Part shown: piece after piece, positions 56,536 through 64,000 of the stretch
Numbering within the stretch: position 1 is the first letter of the stretch
Layout: every line of letters begins with the position of its first letter
From: Hydrogenimonas cancrithermarum
GTDB taxonomy: Bacteria; Campylobacterota; Campylobacteria; Campylobacterales; Hydrogenimonadaceae
NCBI RefSeq assembly: GCF_030296055.1
Contig: NZ_AP027370.1
Span: 2,034,501-2,098,500, forward strand
Direction: 5' to 3'
DNA: 64,000 nucleotides
Translations under genes and position numbers: made by a program
The notes under the pieces: model-generated
Told to the model about the DNA's origin: nothing
The model's database searches: none
Seen by the model: the letters and a program-made list of their open reading frames with translations, nothing else

Positions 56536-57015
56536 ATGAAAATCGGTGATATCGTTATCGTGAGCGATCTTGGAGAGATGAAAATATACAGAGCCGAACC
56601 TCGTGGTCTCGAGGCGGAAGCGGGCCTCAAACCGGATCATGTCAAGCTCGATCTGATCGATGCGAAAGATTATGTGGCATCCCACTGGAAAGTTCAAGAT
56701 ATCGTGACGGATCAGGCGGGCCAGTTCAAAGGCGGAAGCCAAGGCCGTGGTGAGTTTTCTCAAGGCAGTGTCGGAGAGCGGCATGAACTCGAAAAGCATC
56801 TTGAAGAGGAAGTGATCGAAGCGATCGCGAAAGATATTTCCGATACGGTTTCCGCCAACAATCCCCCAAAATGGTACCTTGGACTTCCCGAAACGATCTA
56901 TGCCCGTGTGATGGAAAAAGTCTCTCCCGCCGTGAAAGAGAAGCTTTTTCTCGGTCTGAAAAAGGATCTGGTCAAAACGGACAAAAACGATCTCGTCGAA
57001 ATCTTCAAAAAGTAG
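56536..57015 (+). CDS. Host-attachment/baeRF-family protein
   Basis: 159 residues, a normal length for the family named after an Agrobacterium attachment gene, now linked to the baeRF release-factor-like fold. The start VIVSDLGEMKIYRAEP and a variable middle with HELEKHLEEEVIEAIAKDI support it, with PPKWYLGLPETIYARV near 112-127 matching the family. Its biological role is not settled. It ends at a terminator shared with nth. Confidence 0.8.
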   Translation: MKIGDIVIVSDLGEMKIYRAEPRGLEAEAGLKPDHVKLDLIDAKDYVASHWKVQDIVTDQAGQFKGGSQGRGEFSQGSVGERHELEKHLEEEVIEAIAKDISDTVSANNPPKWYLGLPETIYARVMEKVSPAVKEKLFLGLKKDLVKTDKNDLVEIFKK

Positions 57016-57035
57016 TCCGGTTTAACCTGACGCCA

Positions 57036-57061
57036 AGGCAGTTTCCGATCGGAAACTGCTT
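57036..57061. terminator. Bidirectional terminator between the host-attachment gene and nth
   Basis: GCAGTTTCC and GGAAACTGC (57038-57046 and 57051-57059) form a perfect 9-bp stem with loop GATC in the gap between two convergent genes. The T-runs on either side are short. Confidence 0.65.
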
Positions 57062-57709
57062 CTATCTCGCTTTGAAACTCTCTTTGCTTTTGCACAAATC
57101 CGTCAAAAAACACTCGGTATAGCATTTCGGATTTTTCGCCGTACAGATATAGCGTCCGAAAAGGACCATCGCCTGATGAATCCGATGCAGATCGGTTTTG
57201 AATTTTTTTACGAGATCTTTCTCGGTTCCTTCCGCCGTTTTGGCATCGCTCAGCCCCAGCCTATGAGCGACGCGGAAAACATGGGTGTCGACTGCCATCA
57301 GATTGGCCCCGGTATATTCGATCATGACGACATGAGCGGTTTTCTGGCCGACACCCGGCAGTTTGACGAGCTCCTTTTCGTCCAATGGGATCTCTCCATT
57401 ATACTTTTCCATCACCATCTGTGCCATTTTGATGAGATTTTTTGCTTTGTTGTTGAAGAAAGAGCAGCTTTTGATGAGTTCCTTCACGTCGTCGAGATCT
57501 GCGTTTGCGAGGCTCGGAATGTCTGGATACTTTTCAAACAGCGCCGGCGTGATCAGATTGACACGTTTATCGGTGCACTGTGCCGACAGCATGACTGCGA
57601 CCAGGAGTTCGTAGAGGTTGTGATAGTGCAGTTCCGTTACCGAATCGGGGTAGTGCTCGAGAAGCCGTCTTTTTATCTCTTCGATCTCTTTTTTCGTTGC
57701 GAGTTTCAT
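57062..57709 (-). CDS. nth: Endonuclease III
   Basis: 215 residues, usual length. It removes oxidised pyrimidines and nicks at abasic sites. The HhH motif LVKLPGVGQKTAHVVM is at about 109-124 with the catalytic Lys in GQKTA and Asp in AVDTHVFRV near 140. The C-terminal 4Fe-4S ligands read C-x6-C-x3-C-x5-C (CTAKNPKCYTECFLTDLC), whereas the standard pattern has x2 in the middle, so there is one extra residue between the second and third Cys. The start region is supported by the ORF length and motif order. Confidence 0.95.
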   Translation of the reverse strand: MKLATKKEIEEIKRRLLEHYPDSVTELHYHNLYELLVAVMLSAQCTDKRVNLITPALFEKYPDIPSLANADLDDVKELIKSCSFFNNKAKNLIKMAQMVMEKYNGEIPLDEKELVKLPGVGQKTAHVVMIEYTGANLMAVDTHVFRVAHRLGLSDAKTAEGTEKDLVKKFKTDLHRIHQAMVLFGRYICTAKNPKCYTECFLTDLCKSKESFKAR

Positions 57710-57874
57710 GGAAAACCTTTGGTTTTTGGATTGGAGCGATGACGGGTGAAAAGGTATGGTTTAGACTCTTTTCCATCCGTTGACCAGTGCGAAGCACGAT
57801 CTCGTCCTTTTTTAACGAAATTATACTTGATAAAAGGTATAATATGCCCAAATTTCTTCGATAAGAGGGTATTA

Positions 57875-58588
57875 ATGGCAGGTCATAACAAATGGTCGAA
57901 AGTCAAACACATCAAAGCGAAAGAGGATGCGAAAAAAGGCAAACTCTTTACCAAAGCCGTGCGTGATATTACCACCGCGGCCAAAGCGGGCGGTGGCGAC
58001 CCCGACACGAATGCCGCGCTTCGGCTCGCGATCGAACGTGCACGTGCCGTTTCGATGCCGGCTGAGAACATTCAGCGTGCCATCGACAAGGCGACCGGCA
58101 ATCTAAAAGGCGTCAACTACGAAGAGATTACCTACGAAGGATACGGTCCGGGCGGTGTGGCGATCATGGTCGAGACGATGACCGACAATAAAAACCGCAC
58201 CGTGGCGAACGTCCGTCATGCCTTCAGCAAAGCGGGAGGAAGTCTGGGCACGAGTGGAAGTGTCGCATGGATGTTCGAGAAAAAGGGGATCATCACGATT
58301 GAAAGAAGCGATAAAGACGACGAAGTGATGGAAGTGGCGCTTGAAAATGGTGCAACCGATATCAAGGAGTTCGACGAAGTCCTGGTCATCGAGAGCGAAC
58401 CGGCGGACTTCGATACACTTTTGCAGGCGGTCGAGAAAACCGGTGTCAACATTCTTGAGAGCTCTGTCGGACTCGTCGCGACCAACATGATCGATGTCGA
58501 TGACGAAACGGCAGAGAAGGTTGAAAAACTTATCGAGACGCTCGAAGAGGATGACGATGTTCAAAATGTCTATCACAATATGGCATAA
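57875..58588 (+). CDS. YebC/PmpR-family protein
   Basis: 237 residues from the ATG of [20 protein letters not shown], the invariant family start; longer in-frame readings upstream are not coding. Members are DNA- or RNA-binding factors; some act as transcription regulators and recent work links YebC proteins to translation of proline-rich stretches. The three-domain fold is seen: helical N-terminus, then two alpha/beta parts ([20 protein letters not shown] near 88-107). Weak ribosome site AGAGGG. Confidence 0.94.
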   Translation: MAGHNKWSKVKHIKAKEDAKKGKLFTKAVRDITTAAKAGGGDPDTNAALRLAIERARAVSMPAENIQRAIDKATGNLKGVNYEEITYEGYGPGGVAIMVETMTDNKNRTVANVRHAFSKAGGSLGTSGSVAWMFEKKGIITIERSDKDDEVMEVALENGATDIKEFDEVLVIESEPADFDTLLQAVEKTGVNILESSVGLVATNMIDVDDETAEKVEKLIETLEEDDDVQNVYHNMA

Positions 58589-58656
58589 GAACGGAGATTA
58601 ACCTTCATTAATCGATGTTTGAGTACAATACCACAATCAATCACAAAAGGAACAGA

Positions 58657-59475
58657 ATGAAAAAACTGATCATGGCCGGCCTCAGTGCGGCGACACTGGC
58701 ACTTTCGCTTCCAGCATCGGATGTTCTGGCGACCGTCAACAGTCATAAAATCACAAAAGAGGATGTCCAGTCGGTACTCAATGCGATGGGTGCCCGTACA
58801 AGTTACGATGCACTTCCGGACGATGTGAAAAAGAAGGTACTCGACCAGGTGATCGAACAACAGCTTCTTCAGGAGAAAGCACTCGCAAGCGGTATCGAGA
58901 AAGACAAAGAGTACAAAGAGGCGCTTGAAAAACTGAAAAAGAAGTTGGCACTCGATATCTGGATGAAAAAGCAGCTCGATACGATCGAAGTGAGCGATGC
59001 CGAAGCGAAAAAGGCGTATGAGGAGCACAAAAATGCATTTCAGCGACCCGAAACCGTCCATGCGCGGCATATCCTTGTAAAAACCGAAGCGGAAGCGAAG
59101 CAGATTATAGAAGAGCTTAAAAAAACACCCAAATCGAAACTCAAAACGAAATTCGAAGAGCTTGCCAAAGCGAAGTCGACCGGGCCGAGTGCACCGCGTG
59201 GAGGAGATCTTGGGACATTCGGGCGCGGACAGATGGTCAAGCCGTTTAGCGATGCGGCTTTTGCGCTTAAAGCCGGAGAGTTCACACAAACTCCTGTCAA
59301 AACACAGTTCGGCTACCATGTGATCTATGTCGAAGAGAAGCACCCAGCACAGACCGTTCCCTTCGATGAGGTCAAAGAACGCATAAAGCAGAATCTGAAG
59401 ATGGAGAAATTCAAAGAGAATATCAAAAAGATTGCACAGGAACTTCGCACCAAAGCGAAGATCAAATACCAGTAA
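58657..59475 (+). CDS. Periplasmic parvulin-type isomerase, PEB4/SurA-like
   Basis: 272 residues from the ATG preceded by AAAAGGAAC. A signal peptide of about 20 residues (Ala/Leu-rich) is followed by a helical chaperone domain (about 30-120) and a PpiC parvulin domain at about 125-230 with HARHILVKTEAEAK, RGGDLGTFGRGQMVKPF and FGYHVIYVEEK. It is the layout of Campylobacter PEB4 (Cj0596), which helps outer-membrane proteins fold. The fba gene follows by 20 bases, as in Campylobacter. Confidence 0.93.
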   Translation: MKKLIMAGLSAATLALSLPASDVLATVNSHKITKEDVQSVLNAMGARTSYDALPDDVKKKVLDQVIEQQLLQEKALASGIEKDKEYKEALEKLKKKLALDIWMKKQLDTIEVSDAEAKKAYEEHKNAFQRPETVHARHILVKTEAEAKQIIEELKKTPKSKLKTKFEELAKAKSTGPSAPRGGDLGTFGRGQMVKPFSDAAFALKAGEFTQTPVKTQFGYHVIYVEEKHPAQTVPFDEVKERIKQNLKMEKFKENIKKIAQELRTKAKIKYQ

Positions 59476-59495
59476 TTTTTCAAGAAGGAGCGATG

Positions 59496-60572
59496 ATGAA
59501 GGGTGTAAAGATTTCAGATTACGTCGATGCCGGTGTCGCAACGGGTGATGATGTCCAGAAGATTTTTGAGATCGCCAAAGCGAATGAGTTCGCGTTGCCG
59601 GCGGTCAACGTTGTCGGAAGCAACTCGATGAATGCGGCGATGGAAGCGGCCAAAGAGGTCAACTCCCCGATTATTATTCAGTTCAGTAACGGCGGTGCGG
59701 TATTCAATGCGGGCAAAGGGCTCGATAGCGAAAAGGCCGGGGTGCTCGGCGCCATAAGCGGTGCACAGCATGTCCATACGCTGGCGGAAGCCTACGGCAT
59801 TCCCGTGATGCTTCATACCGATCATGCAGCACGTAAACTGTTGCCATGGATCGATGCACTGCTCGAAGCGAGTGAACAGCACTTCGCCAAAACCGGCAAA
59901 CCGCTCTTCAGCTCCCATATGATCGATCTGAGCGAAGAGCCGTTGGAGCAGAACATCGAAACCTGCAAAGTCTATCTCGAGCGGATGAGCAAGATGGGAA
60001 TGACACTCGAGATCGAGCTTGGTATCACGGGTGGGGAAGAGGATGGTGTCGACAACACCGATGTCGACAACAAACTTCTCTACACACAGCCTGAAGAGGT
60101 CGCCTATGCCTACGAAGAGCTCAGCAAGGTCAGCGATCGTTTCACGATCGCAGCATCGTTCGGAAACGTGCATGGCGTCTACAAGCCGGGCAATGTCGTG
60201 TTGCGCCCGGAGATTCTGGACAACTCCCAAAAATACATCGAGCAAAAGTACAATACGGCACTCAAGCCAGTCAGCTTCGTCTTCCACGGCGGAAGCGGAT
60301 CGGACCTGAAGGACATCCGCGATGCAATCAGCTACGGTGTCATAAAAATGAATATCGATACCGACACACAGTGGGCTTTCTGGGCTGGAGTGAAGGGGTA
60401 TGTCGAAAAATATCATGATTATCTTCAGGCGCAGATCGGCAATCCCGAAGGGGAAGACAAACCGAACAAAAAGTATTATGACCCGCGCAAATGGCTACGT
60501 GAAGGTGAAAAGTCGATGGTCGCCCGTCTCAAAGAGGCCTTCGAGGATCTTAACTGCATTGACCGCTTCTAA
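59496..60572 (+). CDS. fba: Class II fructose-bisphosphate aldolase
   Basis: 358 residues. The second of two adjacent ATGs is used because AAGGAG lies 5 bases before it; the other adds one Met. It cleaves and forms fructose 1,6-bisphosphate with zinc. The first zinc His pair is in MLHTDHAAR near 107-115; further ligands lie in the LEIELGITGGEEDG and NVHGVY segments, and VFHGGSGSDLKDI near 262-274 binds substrate phosphate. A terminator-like hairpin follows 10 bases after the stop. Confidence 0.97.
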   Translation: MKGVKISDYVDAGVATGDDVQKIFEIAKANEFALPAVNVVGSNSMNAAMEAAKEVNSPIIIQFSNGGAVFNAGKGLDSEKAGVLGAISGAQHVHTLAEAYGIPVMLHTDHAARKLLPWIDALLEASEQHFAKTGKPLFSSHMIDLSEEPLEQNIETCKVYLERMSKMGMTLEIELGITGGEEDGVDNTDVDNKLLYTQPEEVAYAYEELSKVSDRFTIAASFGNVHGVYKPGNVVLRPEILDNSQKYIEQKYNTALKPVSFVFHGGSGSDLKDIRDAISYGVIKMNIDTDTQWAFWAGVKGYVEKYHDYLQAQIGNPEGEDKPNKKYYDPRKWLREGEKSMVARLKEAFEDLNCIDRF

Positions 60573-61461
60573 ACTCCTCTTTCCACCCTCCCGGGTGGAC
60601 TCTTTTCATTGGAGGGGGCATGAATGGTTCGTCAAGCGTGACGACCTTATCGATCCCCGTTTTTCCGGCAATAAACTTCGAAAACTCTATACGCTTTTAC
60701 AAACCGATTCGAAACGTTATTCTCTCTTGATGAGTTATGGTGGCTCCCAATCGAATGCGATGCTTTCCCTCGCCTACCTGGCAAAGTCGAAAGGGTGGGA
60801 TTTTGTCTATTATGTCAAAAAGCTCCCCGACTGGCTTGCCAAAAATCCGACAGGCAATCTCAAACTTGCGCTCGATCTTGGAATGAAAGCCGTCGAAATT
60901 CCCCATTCGGAATTTTATGGCCGGATCGAAGATGTTCGAAGCACTCTATCGGACGATACTCTCCTTGTCGCTCAGGGAGGTGCCGAAAAGATAGCGGAAG
61001 AGGGCGTCCGTCTTTTGGCGAAGGAGATTCTCTCTTGGGCAAATAGAAAAGGCATCGGCAGCTGCAGCGTCGCCACGCCGAGCGGCACGGGGACTACGGC
61101 ACTCTATCTCAGACGCCATTTGCCGAAAGAGATTGAAGTGTTGACGACACCTGTCGTCGGTGATCGTGACACGCTTTTGGCCCAATGGCACGAACTCGAA
61201 CCGGATGAACCGTTTTTACCGAAAATCTTGGAACATTGGCCGAAACATCCTTTCGCAAAACCGAAAAAGTGCTATTTCGATGCATGGCACTCTCTCAAGC
61301 GATCGGGGGTCGAGTTCGACCTGGTCTATGCCCCGAAAATGTGGCTGGAGTTACTAAGCGCCTACGAGAATCTGCAAAAACCGATTCTCTATATCCATTC
61401 CGGAGGTGTCAGTGGAAATATGTCCCAAATTGAGCATTATCGATACAGTGGCATTCTATAA
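60559..61461 (+). CDS. PLP-dependent ACC deaminase/D-cysteine desulfhydrase family protein
   Basis: 300 residues. The likely start is the TTG at 60559, with AGGAT about 13 bases upstream and overlapping the end of fba; a later start would cut the family's FVKRDDLIDPRFSGNKLRKL motif near 25-44, which holds the PLP lysine. Other motifs: MSYGGSQSNAMLSLAYLAK near 55-73 and TPSGTGTTALYLRR near 173-186. Family members break down ACC or D-cysteine, or act on other amino acids; the substrate is not settled. An intrinsic-terminator-like hairpin lies at its 5' end, so expression may depend on read-through from fba. Confidence 0.82.
   Translation: MTASKLLFPPSRVDSFHWRGHEWFVKRDDLIDPRFSGNKLRKLYTLLQTDSKRYSLLMSYGGSQSNAMLSLAYLAKSKGWDFVYYVKKLPDWLAKNPTGNLKLALDLGMKAVEIPHSEFYGRIEDVRSTLSDDTLLVAQGGAEKIAEEGVRLLAKEILSWANRKGIGSCSVATPSGTGTTALYLRRHLPKEIEVLTTPVVGDRDTLLAQWHELEPDEPFLPKILEHWPKHPFAKPKKCYFDAWHSLKRSGVEFDLVYAPKMWLELLSAYENLQKPILYIHSGGVSGNMSQIEHYRYSGIL
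60582..60599 (+). terminator. Hairpin just after fba, inside the start of the next gene
   Basis: CCACCC (60583-60588) and GGGTGG (60593-60598) pair with one extra T-A pair around the loop TCCC, followed by ACTCTTTTC. It is 10 bases after the fba stop and within the first codons of the PLP enzyme. Confidence 0.5.
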
Positions 61462-61544
61462 GCTCTCAAAAATACATGATATTCAATCTTTTAAAAGTTA
61501 AACTGTTTTAAAATTATGAAATACTGCAACAAGGTAGGTTCGCT

Positions 61545-61775
61545 ATGGAAAACATGGTAGCAGAAAGCTTCAAGTATATGATTCTCGGAATGGGAATCGT
61601 ATTTGCGTTTCTTTATATTATGGTCTTGGTTTTGCAAACGCAGGCAAAACTGATCGCCAAATATTTTCCCGAAAAACCGGCAGGACCGGCTGGAGGTGCT
61701 TCGACGGGAGTTGACAAGAAGAAGGTTGCAGCAGTGATTGCGGCCATTCAACACCACAAAAATCTCGGCAAATAA
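61545..61775 (+). CDS. oadG: Oxaloacetate decarboxylase gamma subunit
   Basis: 76 residues. One membrane helix at about 11-32 (MILGMGIVFAFLYIMVLVL) is followed by an Ala/Pro/Gly linker and KKKVAAVIAAIQHHK, the typical OadG shape; the His pair may bind zinc. It holds the alpha and beta subunits together in the sodium-pumping decarboxylase. AAGGTAGG precedes the start; oadA follows by 19 bases. Confidence 0.9.
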   Translation: MENMVAESFKYMILGMGIVFAFLYIMVLVLQTQAKLIAKYFPEKPAGPAGGASTGVDKKKVAAVIAAIQHHKNLGK

Positions 61776-61794
61776 CGCTTTACAAAGGAATTTT

Positions 61795-63606
61795 ATGGCG
61801 AAAAAGAAAAAGTATATCGATGTAATGGACACCACCTTCCGCGACGGCTTTCAATCCGTTTTCGGCGGGCGGGTCCTGATGGAGGATTTCCTCCCTGCGG
61901 TCGAGGCGGCGAAAGATGCCGGCATTACCCACTTCGAATTTGGCGGTGGTGCACGTTTTCAGAGTCTCTTCTTCTATCTGCAGGAGAATGCGTTCGAGAT
62001 GATGGACAAGTTCCGTGAAACCGTCGGTCCGGAAGTCAATCTTCAGACGCTGGCACGCGGCATCAACACCGTCATGCTCGATACCGGCAGCCGAGAGATG
62101 ATCGATCTTCATGCCAAACTTTTCAAAAAGCACGGTACGACGACGATCCGAAACTTCGATGCACTCAACGATGTCGACAACCTTGCATACAGTGCCAAAT
62201 GTATCAAAGATCACGGGCTCAAACATGAAGTGGTTGTAACGATCATGGACCTTCCTCCGGGATGCCACGGTGCGCATGATGCACCGTTCTATGAAAAGGT
62301 GCTTCGCAAAATTCTCGATTCGGGTCTGCCGTTTGACAGTGTCTGTTTCAAAGACGCGAGTGGAACCTCCAACCCGAACAAAGTCTACGAGACGATCAAA
62401 ATGGCACGTAAACTTCTTCCGGAAGGGACCCATCTGCGCCTACATACACATGAAACCGCGGGTGTCAGTGTCGCATGTTACCTCGCAGCTCTCGAAGCGG
62501 GTGTGGATGGAATCGACATGGCCGCACACCCGGTAAGCGGTGGCACGAGCCAGCCCGATATTCTGACGTTGCTTCATGCGACCAAGGGAGGAGACTACGA
62601 TCTCGGTGGTCTCGAACTTGAAAAAATTCTTGCCTATGAAGAGGTTCTCAACGACTGTCTGAAAGACTATTTCATTCCGCCGGAAGCGACACAGGTTTCA
62701 CCACTTATTCCGTTCTCTCCGATGCCTGGCGGCGCTTTGACGGCAAATACGCAGATGATGCGCGACAGCGGCATCTTGCACAAGTATCCGGAAGTGATCC
62801 GTGCGATGCAAGAAGTGGTCGAAAAAGGTGGGTATGGCACATCGGTCACACCCGTATCGCAGTTTTACTGGCAGCAGGCCTTCAACAACGTCATGTTCGG
62901 GCCATGGAAGAAGATCGCACCAGGGTACGGGCGCATGGTGCTTGGATATTTCGGAAAAACACCGACCGAACCGGATCCGGAAGTGGTGAAGATCGCATCG
63001 GAACAGCTCAAACTCGAGCCGACAAAAGAGAATCCTCTCGATATCGCGGATCGCGACGAAACAAAATCGATCGCGTACTGGAAAAAAGTGCTCGAAGAAG
63101 AGGGTCTCGAAACGACGGAAGAGAATATCTTCATCGCAGCAGCGTGCGATAAGAAAGGCATCGACTTCCTCAAAGGCGAATCGCCGCTGATGGTACGCAA
63201 AAAAGATCAAGAAGAAAACAAAAAAGAAGGTGAATGTATGAGTAGTGCAGCAGGTGTATATACGGTTGTAGTTGACGGTCAGAAGTTCAAAGTCGAAGTT
63301 GCCGAAGGCGAAGGAGAAATCGTTGTCAAAGAGGCATCGAGCACACCGGCACCGGCGCCGGAAAGCGAAGTTCCTGCAGAGAATGCACCGGGCCTTACAG
63401 AAGTTCCTGCACAGGTTCCGGGCAATGTCTGGAAAATTCTGAAAAACCCGGGCGACAGTGTCGAAGAGGGTGAAGTGATCATGATTCTCGAGGCGATGAA
63501 AATGGAGATCGACATTCCTTCGCCGAAAGCGGGAAAGATCGCGAAAATCAACGTGGCTACCAACCAGGCGGTACAAGAGGGTCAGATTCTGGCACTGGTT
63601 GAGTAA
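61795..63606 (+). CDS. oadA: Oxaloacetate decarboxylase alpha subunit / biotin-bearing carboxyltransferase
   Basis: 603 residues from the ATG with AAAGGAA upstream. The carboxyltransferase domain (about 1-300) opens with [14 protein letters not shown] and has [11 protein letters not shown] near 222-232 and the zinc region [13 protein letters not shown] near 244-256. The conserved carboxylase domain runs to about 470. The biotinyl domain at about 535-603 carries the biotin Lys569 in EAMKMEID, joined by a Pro/Ala/Glu linker. In this order with oadG and oadB it is the alpha subunit of the sodium pump. Confidence 0.94.
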   Translation: MAKKKKYIDVMDTTFRDGFQSVFGGRVLMEDFLPAVEAAKDAGITHFEFGGGARFQSLFFYLQENAFEMMDKFRETVGPEVNLQTLARGINTVMLDTGSREMIDLHAKLFKKHGTTTIRNFDALNDVDNLAYSAKCIKDHGLKHEVVVTIMDLPPGCHGAHDAPFYEKVLRKILDSGLPFDSVCFKDASGTSNPNKVYETIKMARKLLPEGTHLRLHTHETAGVSVACYLAALEAGVDGIDMAAHPVSGGTSQPDILTLLHATKGGDYDLGGLELEKILAYEEVLNDCLKDYFIPPEATQVSPLIPFSPMPGGALTANTQMMRDSGILHKYPEVIRAMQEVVEKGGYGTSVTPVSQFYWQQAFNNVMFGPWKKIAPGYGRMVLGYFGKTPTEPDPEVVKIASEQLKLEPTKENPLDIADRDETKSIAYWKKVLEEEGLETTEENIFIAAACDKKGIDFLKGESPLMVRKKDQEENKKEGECMSSAAGVYTVVVDGQKFKVEVAEGEGEIVVKEASSTPAPAPESEVPAENAPGLTEVPAQVPGNVWKILKNPGDSVEEGEVIMILEAMKMEIDIPSPKAGKIAKINVATNQAVQEGQILALVE

Positions 63607-63616
63607 GGTTTTGACG

Positions 63617-64000
63617 ATGAAAAAAAGTATCGTTGCAGTATTGCTGCTTTTTATTACGCTTTTCGCTACAAATGCGGCAGCGAGCGGCCACGAACAGGTC
63701 GCACAGCAGACACACGCTATTGAGCATCATGCCGCTGTCGACTCTTCCGAAAAAGCGGTTGCTCATGACAAGGGAGTTTGGGAACTGTTGAAGTCATTCT
63801 ACAAAACAACAGGTCTTTACGCCTTCACGACACCTCAGGAGGGAATGGTCAACGGTGAGGGCGAACCGGTCAATGCATTCCATCAAACATGGGGACGCGT
63901 CATCATGATCGGTATTACGCTGTTGCTCTTCTATCTGGCGATTGCAAAAGGTTTTGAGCCTCTGCTGCTTTTGCCGATCGGTTTCGGGGGGCTGCTGGCA
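63617..64000 (+). CDS. oadB: Oxaloacetate decarboxylase beta subunit, N-terminal part (partial)
   Basis: The first 128 residues are in the window; the gene runs off the right edge. It starts with a signal-like hydrophobic segment (about 1-22, [16 protein letters not shown]) and a His/Ala/Glu-rich stretch, then a helical part (about 50-70) with [14 protein letters not shown], and two membrane helices near 92-128 ([17 protein letters not shown], then [13 protein letters not shown], the OadB start). OadB carries out decarboxylation and sodium export. The extra 90 residues before the first core helix are more than I expect for the shortest OadB forms. Confidence 0.85.
   Translation, partial: MKKSIVAVLLLFITLFATNAAASGHEQVAQQTHAIEHHAAVDSSEKAVAHDKGVWELLKSFYKTTGLYAFTTPQEGMVNGEGEPVNAFHQTWGRVIMIGITLLLFYLAIAKGFEPLLLLPIGFGGLLA

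Overview
The window is a contiguous, gene-dense piece of chromosome (about 48-50% GC by eye) from a member of the Campylobacterota (former Epsilonproteobacteria), most likely a free-living sulfur/hydrogen-oxidising type. The assignment rests on the run fabZ-lpxA-clpX-mreB-mreC, a PEB4-like PpiC isomerase followed by class II fba, a QueH-type epoxyqueuosine reductase, an OadG-OadA-OadB sodium-pump cluster, and many c-di-GMP and chemotaxis sensors. No insertion sequence, prophage, integrase, CRISPR array or rRNA was found; one tRNA-Ser(GCU) is present.

Layout. 0-1.8 kb: a Tat-exported CopA-type multicopper oxidase with the start of a following exported protein, both leftward. 1.8-5.9 kb: two c-di-GMP proteins, one with a decayed GGDEF site and one a membrane GGDEF-EAL protein with a periplasmic CxxCH haem motif. 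6.0-13.7 kb: one giant gene for a 2559-residue lipoprotein-like surface protein with PKD, fibronectin-like and two LamG-type domains. 13.7-15.9 kb: tRNA-Ser, two small genes, pyrF and a lipoprotein. 15.9-26.2 kb: a leftward acetate-use region, in transcription order Cache histidine kinase, OmpR-type regulator, outer-membrane porin, DUF485 protein, ActP symporter, CBS/DUF294 protein, DnaQ-like exonuclease, acetyl-CoA synthetase. The porin promoter region carries a perfect tandem 11-bp repeat, the shape expected of an OmpR-family site, and a hairpin over its ribosome-binding site.

26.3-31.7 kb: a possibly leaderless HTH gene overlapping a 47-residue ORF, a cyclophilin, and two diguanylate cyclases, one carrying two solute-binding-protein folds. 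31.7-43.7 kb: nadE, a DUF302 protein, queH, fabZ-lpxA-clpX-mreBC, carB and two small genes. 43.7-47.8 kb: a PAS protein divergent from metH; metH has a highly structured leader with mutually exclusive pairings, a candidate regulatory RNA. 47.8-52.9 kb: small ORFs (one CPXCG-type), a DUF4139 protein, a cobalamin adenosyltransferase and a thioredoxin-like DUF255 protein. 52.9-64.0 kb: a NIT-domain chemoreceptor with a small lipoprotein, pepD, a host-attachment-family protein, nth, a YebC-family gene, ppiC, fba, a PLP enzyme, and oadG-oadA-oadB running off the right edge.

The functional themes are acetate uptake and activation (porin, ActP, Acs, dedicated two-component system), B12-dependent methionine synthesis (metH, cobalamin adenosyltransferase), envelope and shape (lpxA, fabZ, mreBC), and dense environmental sensing. 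The most novel candidates are the metH leader RNA, the giant surface lipoprotein, the acetate regulon with its tandem operator and embedded DUF294/exonuclease pair, and the leaderless HTH plus micro-protein unit. Statements about families come from recognising motifs; no database search was run.
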